From: CAYMBL01 sp044225155 | GTDB lineage: Bacteria; Planctomycetota; Phycisphaerae; UBA1845; Fen-1342 | Assembly: GCA_044225155.1 (NCBI GenBank) | Contig: JBGAJB010000002.1 | Location: forward strand, 1 to 40,705 | Reading direction: 5' to 3' | Length of the DNA: 40,705 nt | Shown here: piece by piece, positions 8,178 to 16,572 of the stretch | Layout: every line of letters begins with the position of its first letter | How positions within the stretch are numbered: the stretch's first letter is position 1 | Program-made: the position numbers and the translations under genes | Notes under the pieces: generated by a model | Told to the model about the DNA's origin: nothing | What the model saw: the letters and a program-made list of their open reading frames with translations, nothing else | Database searches by the model: none

Positions 8178-9474
8178 CAGTGTGCGTGGGCCTTGGCGGG
8201 GGCCGCGCCCATCAGCAATTCCGGCTTGATCGTGCCGCCGTTGCGGACGGCCGCGACGAAACAGGCGAACAGATAATTCGAGTCGTGCGGCCCCGGGCTG
8301 GCCTCCGGGTGAAATTGCACGGCCATCACGCGGCGTTCTTCGTGAATGTACCCCTCAAGGCTGTCGTCGTTCAGGTTGATGTGCGTGGCCTGCCCACCGA
8401 CCCGTTCGAGCGAGCGGGCTTCGACCGCGAAGCCGTGGTTCTGGCTTGTGATTTCGATGTGGCCCGATACGCGATTCTGAACGGGCACGTTCGCGCCGTG
8501 ATGGCCGAAGCGCAGCTTGTAAGTCTCGGCGCCGAGCGCCAGTGCCAGCATCTGGTGTCCGAGACAGATGCCGAAGATCGGATAGCGGCCCAGCAGCGAC
8601 CGCAGCGAACGGATCGTGTCGGTCACGGCCGCCGGGTCGCCCGGGCCGTTGCTGACCAGCAAGCCGTCCGGAGCAAGCTCGTCGATGCGCGTGGATGGCG
8701 TGCCGCTGGGCACGACCGTCGTGCGACAGCCGAGCGACGCCAGATGCCGCAACATGTTCTGCTTGATGCCGCAATCGAAGACGACAATGTGCGGAGCGTC
8801 AGGTGCGGTCGGTTGCGGCACCGCGGCTTCGACTTTTTCGCTTCGGCCGGTCGCTGGGCCGGCCAGATCCACCTGAGCGCCGGACAGCGGTCGAGCAGCG
8901 GCGCGCTTCGGTTCGGCAGCGACGGCCCGCGCGCCTCGCCCCGCGCGTCCGGCGGCGTCCAGAGCAGCTGGGTCCATTCCGTTACGTTGATCGGCGTCAC
9001 CTCGGCCACCAGATTGGCCCCCACCATGGCGTCCGGCGCGCGCGCTGGTGCAGCAGCGCCGCGCTCGTCGAGAATCTCGGTGGAGAGCACGCCGCGGAGG
9101 CAGCCATGAATGCGGATTCGTCGCGTCAAGGCGCGCGTATCGATGCCGGAGATGCCCAGCACATCGGCTTCGCGCAGCAGCTCTTCGAGCGATGACGTCG
9201 CGCGGAAGTTGCTCGGACGGGGCGGCACCTCGCGGACCACCAGTCCCGAAAGAAACGGCCGGCGCGATTCGACGTCCTCGCGATTGACGCCGTAGTTGCC
9301 GATCAGCGGAAACGTAAGCGTGACGATCTGCCCGCAGTACGAGGGATCAGTAAGGATTTCCTGATAACCCGTGTGAGAGGTGTTGAAGACGACTTCGCCC
9401 ACGCGCGTCCCGGATGCGCCGATGGATTGCCCCGTGAAAATCGTGCCGTCTTCGAGGGCGAGTTTGCAGATCAC
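8177..9474 (-). pseudogene. carA: Carbamoyl-phosphate synthase small subunit, frame-broken
   Basis: GTG start at 9474 with GGAGG 6 bases upstream. The first frame carries the CarA N-terminal domain (KLALEDGTIFTGQSIGASG, FNTSHTGYQEILTDPSYCGQ, GNYGVNREDVES, SGIDTRALTRRIR) to about 8960. The glutamine amidotransferase domain follows in a frame shifted by one base (8177 to about 8960): VVFDCGIKQNMLRHLA, SNGPGDPAA, the nucleophile elbow PIFGICLGHQMLALALG with Cys, and the VQFHPEASPGPHD triad His/Glu. The break lies in the variable linker between domains, at about 8880-8960, which is rich in G/C runs. CarA releases ammonia from glutamine for pyrimidine and arginine synthesis with CarB, which is not in the window. 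Since carA is normally essential, a consensus error is quite possible. Confidence 0.85.
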
Positions 9475-9727
9475 GCCGTACCTCCGCTCGGGGATGTTAA
9501 CGCGCCCGGCAAGCGCGTGCCCGTCGACGGCACTGGCAGGGCACTTCGGTTCGCACCCGACGCAGCGTTTGACTCGCGATTCCCAGCGACATAACATCGA
9601 CCCGGTCGCGCCAGTCCAATTTTTTGAGGCTGGGACGCGGTTTTTTGGCCGATTTCGGTCGCCAGGCCGAATTCAGTCGCAGGCTGGTATTGCAGCGGAG
9701 TTCGGCTGCGAGCGGAGAGTGATTTCG

Positions 9728-9959
9728 ATGGCAGGTCCAAACACGTTGACGTTTACCGAATCTCGCCAACGAATACGCCGGCAAGCTCAAAGTGGGCAAG
9801 GTGGATATCGACAAAGCCCCGCAGCTCTCGAATCAATTTGGCGTTCAGAGCATTCCGACCGTGATCGTCTTTCACAAGGGCGTCGCGACCAAGCGGCTCG
9901 TGGGGATCCGGCAGAAATCCGAATACAAGACCGTGCTCGACGCCGCCTTGGCCGGTTAG
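9728..9959 (+). pseudogene. trxA: Thioredoxin with active-site segment deleted
   Basis: ATG 9728 starts MAGPNTLTFTE, the usual thioredoxin opening. After Glu at 9758-9760 the sequence jumps, in another frame, to LANEYAGKLKVGKVDID (from 9762), QFGVQSIPTVIVFHKG with the cis-Pro, and ends at TAG 9957-9959. About 40-45 residues that should lie between, including the WCGPC redox motif, are absent. The join also changes frame, so translation from the ATG gives nonsense. The remaining sequence is well conserved, so the loss looks recent, or the assembly dropped a segment. It is divergent from carA. Confidence 0.75.
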
Positions 9960-10081
9960 AGATTCTTCGGTCTTCCGGCCGCGGGAGTGCGTACCTCGGC
10001 CGTTGCCTGCCAACAAAACATCCGGTCGGCCGTCCCCGCCGAATTGGCAATTTTCGCCGCTGACGCGACCATGCGCCGCCA

Positions 10082-11689
10082 ATGGCCGACGTATTCATCA
10101 GCTATGTCGAGGAAGATTCTGACGCCGCGGCCGAGATCGCGCGCGCCCTCACGGATGCGGGAATCTCTTCGTGGCGCTATGAGACCGATGCGCTGGCCGG
10201 CGAGGACTACCTGCTTCAAACGCGAAAGCAGATCGAGTCGGCGCGCGTCTTTCTCGTGCTGATTTCTCCGAGTTCGCTGGGTGCGGTGCAGGTTTATCGC
10301 GAAGTCGTACGCGCCCATGAGTGCGGCCGGGCGTTCGTGCCGGTGCTGCGCGAGCTTTCCTATCACGAGTTCGGCCGTCGCAATCCGGAATGGGAGCAGG
10401 CGATGGGCGGGGCGACGGCGGTGGCCGCGCCGTCCGGCGACGTCTCCGACCAAGTCCAGCGCATTGTCGATGGCGTGCAGCGCTTGCTGTCGCGGGATTC
10501 GCGAAACCTTCCTTTTCGGCGAAAAAAATGGTCGATGCGGCGAGTGCGCCGCATCCTGTGGCACGCCACGTGGGCCGTCACGCTCATCGGTGTGACCGTC
10601 GGCGGCGGGCTGATGGTGCTGCATTCGCGCGCGAACGCGGCCCGGGCGCGGGCTGCGTCCGCCATGGAATCCGGCGATCTGGCCGGCGTCGCGGCGGCGC
10701 TGGATTGGGTGATCGACTGGTTCCCCAACGATCTCGAAGCGCGCATCCTGCGTGCCCGCGCGTACGGCAAGCTCGGTGACGACGCGCGCGCCAAAGTGGA
10801 GTTGGACGAGGTTCTCCGGCGCGCTCCGGCACACGTCGAGGCGCTCGGATATCGCGCGACCGCTTACGAGGGATTGCATCAGCTCGCAGACGCGAACAAG
10901 GATTACCAGGCTGCCCTCAAGATGGATCCCCAGCACTGGAGTTACTGGTACCGGCTCGGCAGGAATTACGCGGAAATGGGCAATCCTGAGCAAGCCGAGG
11001 CGGCTTTTTCGACCGTCATCGCCAATGATCCGCAGGACGTCGATGCACTCCTGCGACGCGCCATGGCACGCGGGCAGCAGAAGAAGTTCGCGGAGGCGCA
11101 TACCGACGTCGACGCCGCGCAGCGACTGCATGCGGAGTATGGCGAGGCGCGCGGCGTTCGCGGGTTGATCCTCGCGGCCGAAGGTAAGTACGACCCGGCC
11201 GAAGTCGAGTTGAGTGCGGCGCTCAGCATGTCCCTGTCGCCGGAGGCACGACCCGGCATTGAGCAGGCGCTCAAGCAGGTACGGGCGCAGCTCCCGTCCG
11301 TGGGAGATTTGCAGACCATCGTCGACTATGGCGTCGAACAGGCCGGGCGGCGCGGCATCGCGATTAGCGCCAGCTTCACGGTGCGCGGCTTCGCCGGGCA
11401 GGAATGCTCGGCGATGGCGACCATTCTCGACGAACAGGACAAGCCGATTCCGGCGGCCACTGCCGAGTTTGCCACGGGGGACGGCTATCTGGGCGGCTTC
11501 ATGCCGTTTACGCCGCGTACGAGTCCGGCCAGCGTCCGCGACCTCAGGATCTTTATCGCGTATGGCGAATTCCCGACGCGGCCCGGGCGGACGCTCTATC
11601 ACTTCGACTTCGCCATTTTCGATCCGCAGTTCCGGCGCGTCTCCGATCGATGCCGTGGCGAGGTCGAAATCGTCTACAACCCGCCGTAG
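10082..11689 (+). CDS. TIR-domain / transmembrane / TPR-repeat protein
   Basis: 535 residues. Residues 1-135 are a TIR domain: ADVFISYVEEDSDAAAEIAR, box-2-like GISSWRYETDALAGEDY, VFLVLISPSSLGA, and E74 in VYREVV at the position of the catalytic Glu of NAD-cleaving TIRs. A basic stretch (PFRRKKWSMRRVRR) precedes one transmembrane helix at about 158-180. Residues ~185-400 are TPR repeats (ALDWVIDWFPNDLEARILRA, VLRRAPAHVEALGYRATAYE, ALKMDPQHWSYWYRLGRNYA, TVIANDPQDVDALLRRAMAR). The last ~130 residues look like a beta-rich domain of no family I recognise. By topology the TIR is cytoplasmic and the TPR/beta part outside. It could be an envelope sensor with an NADase or scaffold output. Confidence 0.85.
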   Translation: MADVFISYVEEDSDAAAEIARALTDAGISSWRYETDALAGEDYLLQTRKQIESARVFLVLISPSSLGAVQVYREVVRAHECGRAFVPVLRELSYHEFGRRNPEWEQAMGGATAVAAPSGDVSDQVQRIVDGVQRLLSRDSRNLPFRRKKWSMRRVRRILWHATWAVTLIGVTVGGGLMVLHSRANAARARAASAMESGDLAGVAAALDWVIDWFPNDLEARILRARAYGKLGDDARAKVELDEVLRRAPAHVEALGYRATAYEGLHQLADANKDYQAALKMDPQHWSYWYRLGRNYAEMGNPEQAEAAFSTVIANDPQDVDALLRRAMARGQQKKFAEAHTDVDAAQRLHAEYGEARGVRGLILAAEGKYDPAEVELSAALSMSLSPEARPGIEQALKQVRAQLPSVGDLQTIVDYGVEQAGRRGIAISASFTVRGFAGQECSAMATILDEQDKPIPAATAEFATGDGYLGGFMPFTPRTSPASVRDLRIFIAYGEFPTRPGRTLYHFDFAIFDPQFRRVSDRCRGEVEIVYNPP

Positions 11690-11809
11690 GCCAAACTCCG
11701 GCTGTCGGAGTAGAATCGAACCTCGGCCGTCCTCGCGGCCGAAATGGGTCGCGCTTCGCGTCCAGAGCCACTCGGGGACGCAGCGCCGGAAACAAAGCGA
11801 GACGCTTGA

Positions 11810-12994
11810 ATGAATTTCGATCTGCCGCCGGCCGCGGCCGAACTCCGCGCCACGATTCTCGATTTCGCGAAGAAAGAACTCGCGACGAACATGATCGCGC
11901 GCGACGAGCAGAGCGAGTTCTGGCGTGAAGGCTGGCAAAAGTGCGCCGAATTCGGAATCCTCGGCCTGCCGGTACCGGAGCAATACGGCGGCGCGGGCGC
12001 GGACCTCTGCACGACCATCGCGGCCATGGAAGCGCTCGGTTACGGCTGCCACGATCTGGGGCTGATTTTCTCAATCAACGCGCATCTGTGGACGAACATC
12101 ATGCCGATCCTGAAATTCGGCAATGAGGAGCAGAAACAGCGCTACCTCCCCAAGCTCGCCAGCGGCGAGTGGATCGGCGCGAACGGCGCGAGCGAGCCGG
12201 AGTATGGCTCGGACGTCTTCAGCATGAAGACGCGCGCCGAAAAGCGCGGCGACAAGTACGTCCTGAACGGCCAGAAAACCTTCGTCTCGAACGCCCCGAT
12301 CTGCGACGTGATCGTCGGCTACGCCACGACCACCCCGGGCATGGGGCACATGGGCGTCACGGGTTTCATCATCGACCGGAACACGCCGGGGCTCTCGGTC
12401 GGGCCCCCGATCCACAAGATGGGGCTGAGAACGAGCCCGATGGCCGAATTGTTCTTTGAGAACTGCGAGTTGCCCGCATCGAACGTGCTCGGCCGCGTGG
12501 GTGGCGGTGCAGCTTGCTTCAATTGCTCGATGGAGTGGGAGCGCGGCTGCATCCTGGCCATGCATCTCGGCCGCATGCAGTTTCAGTTGGAGCGCGCCAT
12601 CGAGTACTCCCGCTCGCGCAAGCAATATGGAAACCCGATCGGTCGTTATCAGTCCGTCGCCAACCGCATCGTCGATATGAAGGTGCGGCTGGAGGCGGCC
12701 CGGCCGCTGGTCTACAAGATCGCCTGGAAGATGGATCGCGGCGAAGACGCGACCATGGAAGCGGCGATCGCCAAGTTATTCTTGAGCGAAGCGGCCGTAG
12801 GATCGAGCCTCGACGCGATCCAAGTCTTTGGCGGATATGGTTATATGACCGAATTCGAGCTCGAACGCGATTTGCGGGACGCGGTGGGCGCCAAAATTTA
12901 CTCCGGCACGGTCGAGATTCAGCGAAACATTATCGCGCGCATGCTCGGGCTGCCGCCCTCCACGCTGCCGCCGCCACCACCGAGGCCACGATGA
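11810..12994 (+). CDS. Acyl-CoA dehydrogenase
   Basis: 394 residues, the normal length for a flavin acyl-CoA dehydrogenase. The helical N-domain includes GILGLPVPEQYGGAGADLCT. The flavin-binding middle strand region is GANGASEPEYGSDVFSM, then VLNGQKTFVSNA. The C-terminal helices contain SRSRKQYGNPIGRYQ and QVFGGYGYMTEFELERDLRD. The position that holds the catalytic Glu in medium-chain enzymes (Y-E-G-T) is Y364-S-G-T here. A Glu is present instead at E244 in SMEWERG, where isovaleryl- and long-chain-type enzymes keep their base. The C-terminus ends in a run of prolines. No beta-oxidation partner is adjacent, so the substrate is unknown. Confidence 0.93.
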   Translation: MNFDLPPAAAELRATILDFAKKELATNMIARDEQSEFWREGWQKCAEFGILGLPVPEQYGGAGADLCTTIAAMEALGYGCHDLGLIFSINAHLWTNIMPILKFGNEEQKQRYLPKLASGEWIGANGASEPEYGSDVFSMKTRAEKRGDKYVLNGQKTFVSNAPICDVIVGYATTTPGMGHMGVTGFIIDRNTPGLSVGPPIHKMGLRTSPMAELFFENCELPASNVLGRVGGGAACFNCSMEWERGCILAMHLGRMQFQLERAIEYSRSRKQYGNPIGRYQSVANRIVDMKVRLEAARPLVYKIAWKMDRGEDATMEAAIAKLFLSEAAVGSSLDAIQVFGGYGYMTEFELERDLRDAVGAKIYSGTVEIQRNIIARMLGLPPSTLPPPPPRPR

Positions 12995-13389
12995 TCGGAC
13001 AACCCACGTCCGTTAATATTTGCAGGAAAAAGAGTTAGCTGCCGAGGTGGATTCGTCCCGTCTGCCCGGCTATAAATCACCACCAGGGGGCGGAAAACAG
13101 ATCATCTGTCAGAAAAATTCCCGAAAATTCTGATCCGCCGGGATGATCGTGCGTACAGTGTGGGGAGAGCGGGAAATGCAAAATTGCTCAAATACCTTGC
13201 AATGGGTCTTTATTCCCGCTATCGTTCGAATCTAGGGCAGATTCTGATTTCGGACTCGAAGCAGGCTTTCCGCACGCACCAGGAGCGTGCTTAGTTCTTC
13301 CAAGGGGAGAGATGACGCCGGGGCGTGTGACGTCGCCCGGGTCGTCCGTTGATCAAGGAATCGGCGTCACTTCTGCGAGGGTAGAGGTT
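12995..13389 (+). other. Long intergenic leader before the FG-GAP gene
   Basis: About 395 bases with lower GC than the flanks. It holds AT-rich patches around 13090-13140 and 13180-13240 that could carry the promoter, and an AGGGGAGAG at 13300-13310 before an in-frame but unlikely upstream ATG at 13312. I see no clear riboswitch fold or terminator for the acyl-CoA dehydrogenase. Confidence 0.35.
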
Positions 13390-14952
13390 ATGCGAAAGTT
13401 CTCTTGGTTCGCGGGTTCGACACTGGCCTTGTTCGCCGCTGTCGGGACCGCACAGGCTCAGGTGAAGTTCTTCGATATCGGCGCAGGCCGCGGCATCGGC
13501 AGCTACAGCTGCGCGCCGGGCATGGGCGGCGGTGTCAGCGCTGCGGACGTGGATGGCGATGGTTTCGTCGACATGTACATCCCGCAGGCCGAAGGCTTTG
13601 GCAACCAGTACTACCACAACAATGGTGACGGCTCGTTCACCGAGATGGCCGCTGCGGCGGGCATCGGCAGCACGATGCGCAGCAAGTCTGCCGTCTGGTT
13701 CGACTACGACGGCGATGCGAAGCTCGACCTGATCGTGACGGGCGACTGCTTCGATCCCGCTGCGGTCGGCTCCGGCGCGCCTTGCACGAGCCAGACGCTC
13801 ATTCTGTACCACAACAATGGCAACGGCACGTTCACGGACGTGACGGCCGCGTCGGGCATGCCGGTGATCCACACGCCGAACAGCACCGTTCACAACGCGT
13901 CGATCGCGGCCGCCGACATCAACAATGACGGTTGGCTCGACGTGTCGGTAACGGTCTGGAAGGGCCATTCGCTTCTGATGCTGAACAACGGCGACGGCAC
14001 CTTCACCGACATCAGCGCCTCGAGCGGCGTGTACGCCACCGAGGAGAAGCTGTGGGAGCCGCTGTTCTTCGATTTCAACGGCGACGGCCTGATGGACCTC
14101 TATCAGAATGTTGACTTCCTCGCCAACCACCTGTGGATCAACAACGGCGACAACACGTTCCACGACATCGCCCCGGCCGCCCACGTCGACTTCTTCATGA
14201 ACGACATGGGTCTGGCGATCGGCGACTACGACAACGACGGCGACTTCGACCTGTATGCGACCAACGTCTTCGGTCAGCAGGCGGGCGAGCGCAACCTGCT
14301 CATGCGTAACGACACCGTCGGCGGCAACGTCCTCTTCACCGAAGTTGGCGAAGCGGCCGGCGTGGCCAACACGTCGTGGGGCTGGGGTTGCACGTTCATG
14401 GACGCGGATCGCGACGGCAGCCTTGACCTCGCCGTCACCAACGGCTGGTTCAACCCGCCGTACCTCGGCGACGCGTCGCACTTCTTCTACAACAACGGCG
14501 ATGGCACGTTCTCGGACATCTCCTCGACCGCCGCGTTCAATGACACGGCGTTCGGCAGCGGTCTGGTCGCGTTCGACTTCGATCGCGATGGCGACCAGGA
14601 CCTCGTCCAGACGCAGAACAACGGCGGCGCGCTCCGCCTGCTCGAGAATCGTCGTGGCGGCGGTCGCACCCGCTACTTCCACCTGACGGTTCAGCCGCGT
14701 CAGCCGGGCACCCCGAACTACTACGCGATCGGCTCGATCGTTCGCGTGGACGTCGATGGTGCGAATCCGATCCATGCCGCACGCTACATCACCGCCGGCA
14801 CCAGCCACCTGAGCCAGGAACCGGCTGAGGCCTTCTTCGGCGTCAATCGCAACCGCAGCGGCCTCACGGTCACCGTCGAGTGGCCGGATGGCACGTCGAA
14901 GGTCGTGACAAACGTCAAGTCCAAGCAGACGATCATCGTCAACAAGGACTAG
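13390..14952 (+). CDS. Secreted FG-GAP/VCBS propeller protein with ASPIC/UnbV domain
   Basis: 520 residues from ATG 13390, with AGAGG just upstream; the longer frame from 13312 would bury the signal peptide. The signal is MRKFSWFAGSTLALFAAVG with A-Q-A cleavage. The body has at least six FG-GAP/VCBS repeats with calcium-type loops: DVDGDGFVD, DYDGDAKLD, DINNDGWLD, DFNGDGLMD, DYDNDGDFD, DADRDGSLD, DFDRDGDQD. Many are followed by NNGDGTF. The last ~100 residues (YFHLTVQPRQPGTPNYYAIG, VTVEWPDGTSKVVTNVKSKQ) are the ASPIC/UnbV domain. This CRTAC1-like architecture is common in planctomycete secretomes, where the function is mostly unknown (adhesion or binding). A strong terminator follows. Confidence 0.92.
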   Translation: MRKFSWFAGSTLALFAAVGTAQAQVKFFDIGAGRGIGSYSCAPGMGGGVSAADVDGDGFVDMYIPQAEGFGNQYYHNNGDGSFTEMAAAAGIGSTMRSKSAVWFDYDGDAKLDLIVTGDCFDPAAVGSGAPCTSQTLILYHNNGNGTFTDVTAASGMPVIHTPNSTVHNASIAAADINNDGWLDVSVTVWKGHSLLMLNNGDGTFTDISASSGVYATEEKLWEPLFFDFNGDGLMDLYQNVDFLANHLWINNGDNTFHDIAPAAHVDFFMNDMGLAIGDYDNDGDFDLYATNVFGQQAGERNLLMRNDTVGGNVLFTEVGEAAGVANTSWGWGCTFMDADRDGSLDLAVTNGWFNPPYLGDASHFFYNNGDGTFSDISSTAAFNDTAFGSGLVAFDFDRDGDQDLVQTQNNGGALRLLENRRGGGRTRYFHLTVQPRQPGTPNYYAIGSIVRVDVDGANPIHAARYITAGTSHLSQEPAEAFFGVNRNRSGLTVTVEWPDGTSKVVTNVKSKQTIIVNKD

Positions 14953-14990
14953 GTAATCGCCTGAGCAATCAGCGATTGTGAAATCCACAG

Positions 14991-15031
14991 CGGGCGTTGT
15001 CGGGAAACCGGCAACGCCCGTTGTTCTTTTT
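14991..15031 (+). terminator. Rho-independent terminator of the FG-GAP gene
   Basis: A 13-bp stem (CGGGCGTTGTCGG/CCGGCAACGCCCG, one G-T pair) is closed by a GAAA tetraloop and followed by TTGTTCTTTTT. It starts 38 bases after the stop at 14952. Confidence 0.92.
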
Positions 15032-15230
15032 CGCCGCGTTCGCGGCCGTGCCAAATGCGTTTTTCGCTGCATCCACGCGCGCCTCATATCGGCGCGGCGC
15101 CATTCCAGTGCCGACGACGCTACATGCAGCGCCCGCCGGCGGAACTCCGCGCGCTCAGTACCCGCAGCATCGGCTGCATGGGGCACTTCCTTTCGAATCC
15201 GCTGCTTTCTGCTTGCCCACCCCTTGCAAA

Positions 15231-15369
15231 ACACAAAAGTCCCCAACGGCCCGGCCACGTTCGATCTGGAGTACAGCCTCGGCAACGTCAGGGCTCGGCG
15301 ATCCCGGAACCGGCGTCGCTCGCGCTGCTCGCGCTCGGCGGCCTGCTGAGCCTGCGTCGTCGCGACTAG
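15231..15369 (+). pseudogene. C-terminal fragment of a PEP-CTERM secreted protein
   Basis: The end of this frame, from 15301, encodes IPEPASLALLALGGLLSLRR-RD and stop. This is a textbook PEP-CTERM signal: PEP motif, hydrophobic helix and Arg cluster, recognised by exosortase. Just before it, in a frame one base off, sits PNGPATFDLEYSLGN, which looks like the end of the protein body. No start codon, signal peptide or N-terminal domain is found upstream; the bases before 15231 look non-coding. It is therefore a truncated and frameshifted relic. It converges on the fragment at 15446-15812 with a shared terminator between them. Confidence 0.6.
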
Positions 15370-15812
15370 GCACCACTACGCACAACCGCAAAAAGAACAG
15401 CTCCCTCTGCCGGGACCTTCCGGCAGAGGGAGTGTCTTTTTTCGAAACGCCCAAACCGCGTCGAAATGAACGTACCGTTCAGCTCCGTCGTTTCGAGAAA
15501 ATAGTGAAACGTTCCCAACCCGGACCAGCCTAGCCCCGCGCCGTCGTATGCGAGGAAATTCGTGTTTCCCGGGAAAGGTGAGATCGGCAGCGTGATGTCC
15601 GTGAAGAAGTTCGCGGCATCGCCGGCCGTGATCTGCACGTCCAGATAAATCCGAGTGACGGCGGTATCCTGACCGACGAGCGGATCACTCCCCGACAGCA
15701 GTGCCGAATAGGACTGACCAACCTGCGCGAATTTTAATGTGGCCGTTTCCGCCAGCGCTGGCGCGGCGGCCGCGAGCGCGATCCCCAACACCGAAAAACG
15801 ACGATCCTTCAT
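15366..15812 (-). CDS. Secreted protein, PEP-CTERM-substrate-like N-terminal part
   Basis: Open frame of 148 residues. The start has CAGGGAGTCAGGA before ATG 15812. The signal peptide is FSVLGIALAAAAPALAETA. The body is Gly/Ser/Asp/Phe-rich with YLDVQITAGDAANFFTDITL and FLAYDGAGLGWSGLGTFHYF, like exosortase-sorted planctomycete proteins. The last ~28 residues (from about 15445 down) are translated through the terminator hairpin and end at a TAG inside a CTAG shared with the opposite-strand fragment. The natural C-terminus and sorting signal are therefore missing, and this is probably a truncated gene. The start codon sits in an inverted repeat (TTCATTC/GAATGAA) with the ribosome site in the loop. 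Confidence 0.55.
   Translation of the reverse strand: MKDRRFSVLGIALAAAAPALAETATLKFAQVGQSYSALLSGSDPLVGQDTAVTRIYLDVQITAGDAANFFTDITLPISPFPGNTNFLAYDGAGLGWSGLGTFHYFLETTELNGTFISTRFGRFEKRHSLCRKVPAEGAVLFAVVRSGA
15401..15442. terminator. Bidirectional hairpin terminator
   Basis: A perfect 13-bp stem (CTCCCTCTGCCGG at 15401-15413, complement at 15420-15432, 6-base loop) is followed on the plus strand by TGTCTTTTTT. On the minus strand it is followed by CTGTTCTTTTT (plus-strand AAAAAGAACAG at 15390-15400). It serves the converging genes on both sides. Confidence 0.9.
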
Positions 15813-16002
15813 TCCTGACTCCCTGAATGAATGCCCTGCGGGGAGAGGCTTGGCGACAAGCTTTCCCCAATAACTCTAGGCCGCGCGCCGGACCGATATC
15901 AAATGGCTTGGCGCACAAAAAGAGTGCTGTTTGAGACATGCCGTTTCGATGCAGTCGAACGAGGAGCGGTTTCCCCTGTGGAGGTGGGAAACGAGAGAGT
16001 CG

Positions 16003-16536
16003 TCAGACCGGCTTGGCAATTCCGAGGTCGGCCGTGGTGAACAGCGCATCAAAGCGGTACCCGGCCGCCTCGACCGTCTGGCGCGCCCCTTCCAGCCGAT
16101 CAATCACGGTCACGATCTTTTCAAGCTTCGCGCCGTGCTGCACGAGCGTCTTGGCTGCCTCGACGGCCTGCCCGCCCGAGGTCGCGATGTCTTCCACCAA
16201 CAGCACTCGCTCGCCGGCGTTCAGCCGTCCCTCAATCAGCTTGCCCGTGCCGTAGTCCGCCTTTTTCGAATTGCGAACGATGACAAACGGCTTGCCGGTT
16301 TCCAGCGAAGTCGCGCACGCGAGCGCGACGGCCCCGAGCTCTGCGCCGGCGATGCGATCGATCTCGGGCGTCACATGCCGAGCGAAAGCTTTGGCGAGTT
16401 CACGCAGAACCGCCGGCTGCGTCTCGAAGAGATATTTGTCGAGGTAGTACTTGCTCTTGCGCCCCGAACGCAGCGTGAAATCGCCTTCGAGATAGGCGAC
16501 TTCCTTCAACGCGTGTGCCAACTCCGTGTGCGTCAT
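16003..16536 (-). CDS. pyrE: Orotate phosphoribosyltransferase
   Basis: 177 residues from ATG 16536, with AGGAG about 9 bases upstream; the longer frame adds ten unlikely residues. It converts orotate plus PRPP to orotidine-5'-phosphate in pyrimidine synthesis. It shows FTLRSGRKSKYYLDKYLFE (substrate loop), AGAELGAVALACATSLETGK, the flexible catalytic loop around VRNSKKADYGTG, and the PRPP-binding motif VLLVEDIATSGG near residue 120. Length is slightly short of the E. coli enzyme but normal for this class. It follows rpsA by 36 bases on the same strand and is probably co-transcribed. Confidence 0.95.
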   Translation of the reverse strand: MTHTELAHALKEVAYLEGDFTLRSGRKSKYYLDKYLFETQPAVLRELAKAFARHVTPEIDRIAGAELGAVALACATSLETGKPFVIVRNSKKADYGTGKLIEGRLNAGERVLLVEDIATSGGQAVEAAKTLVQHGAKLEKIVTVIDRLEGARQTVEAAGYRFDALFTTADLGIAKPV

Positions 16537-16572
16537 ACGCGCCGGCTCCTGCCATCGAAAGAACAACGCGGA

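Noticed and set aside
9956..12052. Long minus-strand open frame (698 codons) opposite the TIR-TPR gene
   Set aside because: It lies antisense to a clearly coding gene; residues are Arg/Ala/Gly-rich with no domain. High GC removes stops from the antisense frame.
13291..15285. Long minus-strand open frame opposite the FG-GAP gene
   Set aside because: Its Val/Asp/Arg-rich repeats are the reverse reading of the FG-GAP repeats.
15950..16000. GTTTCCC/GGGGAAAC hairpin after pyrE as terminator
   Set aside because: The 7-bp stem is real but has no T-run after it, so it is not called.
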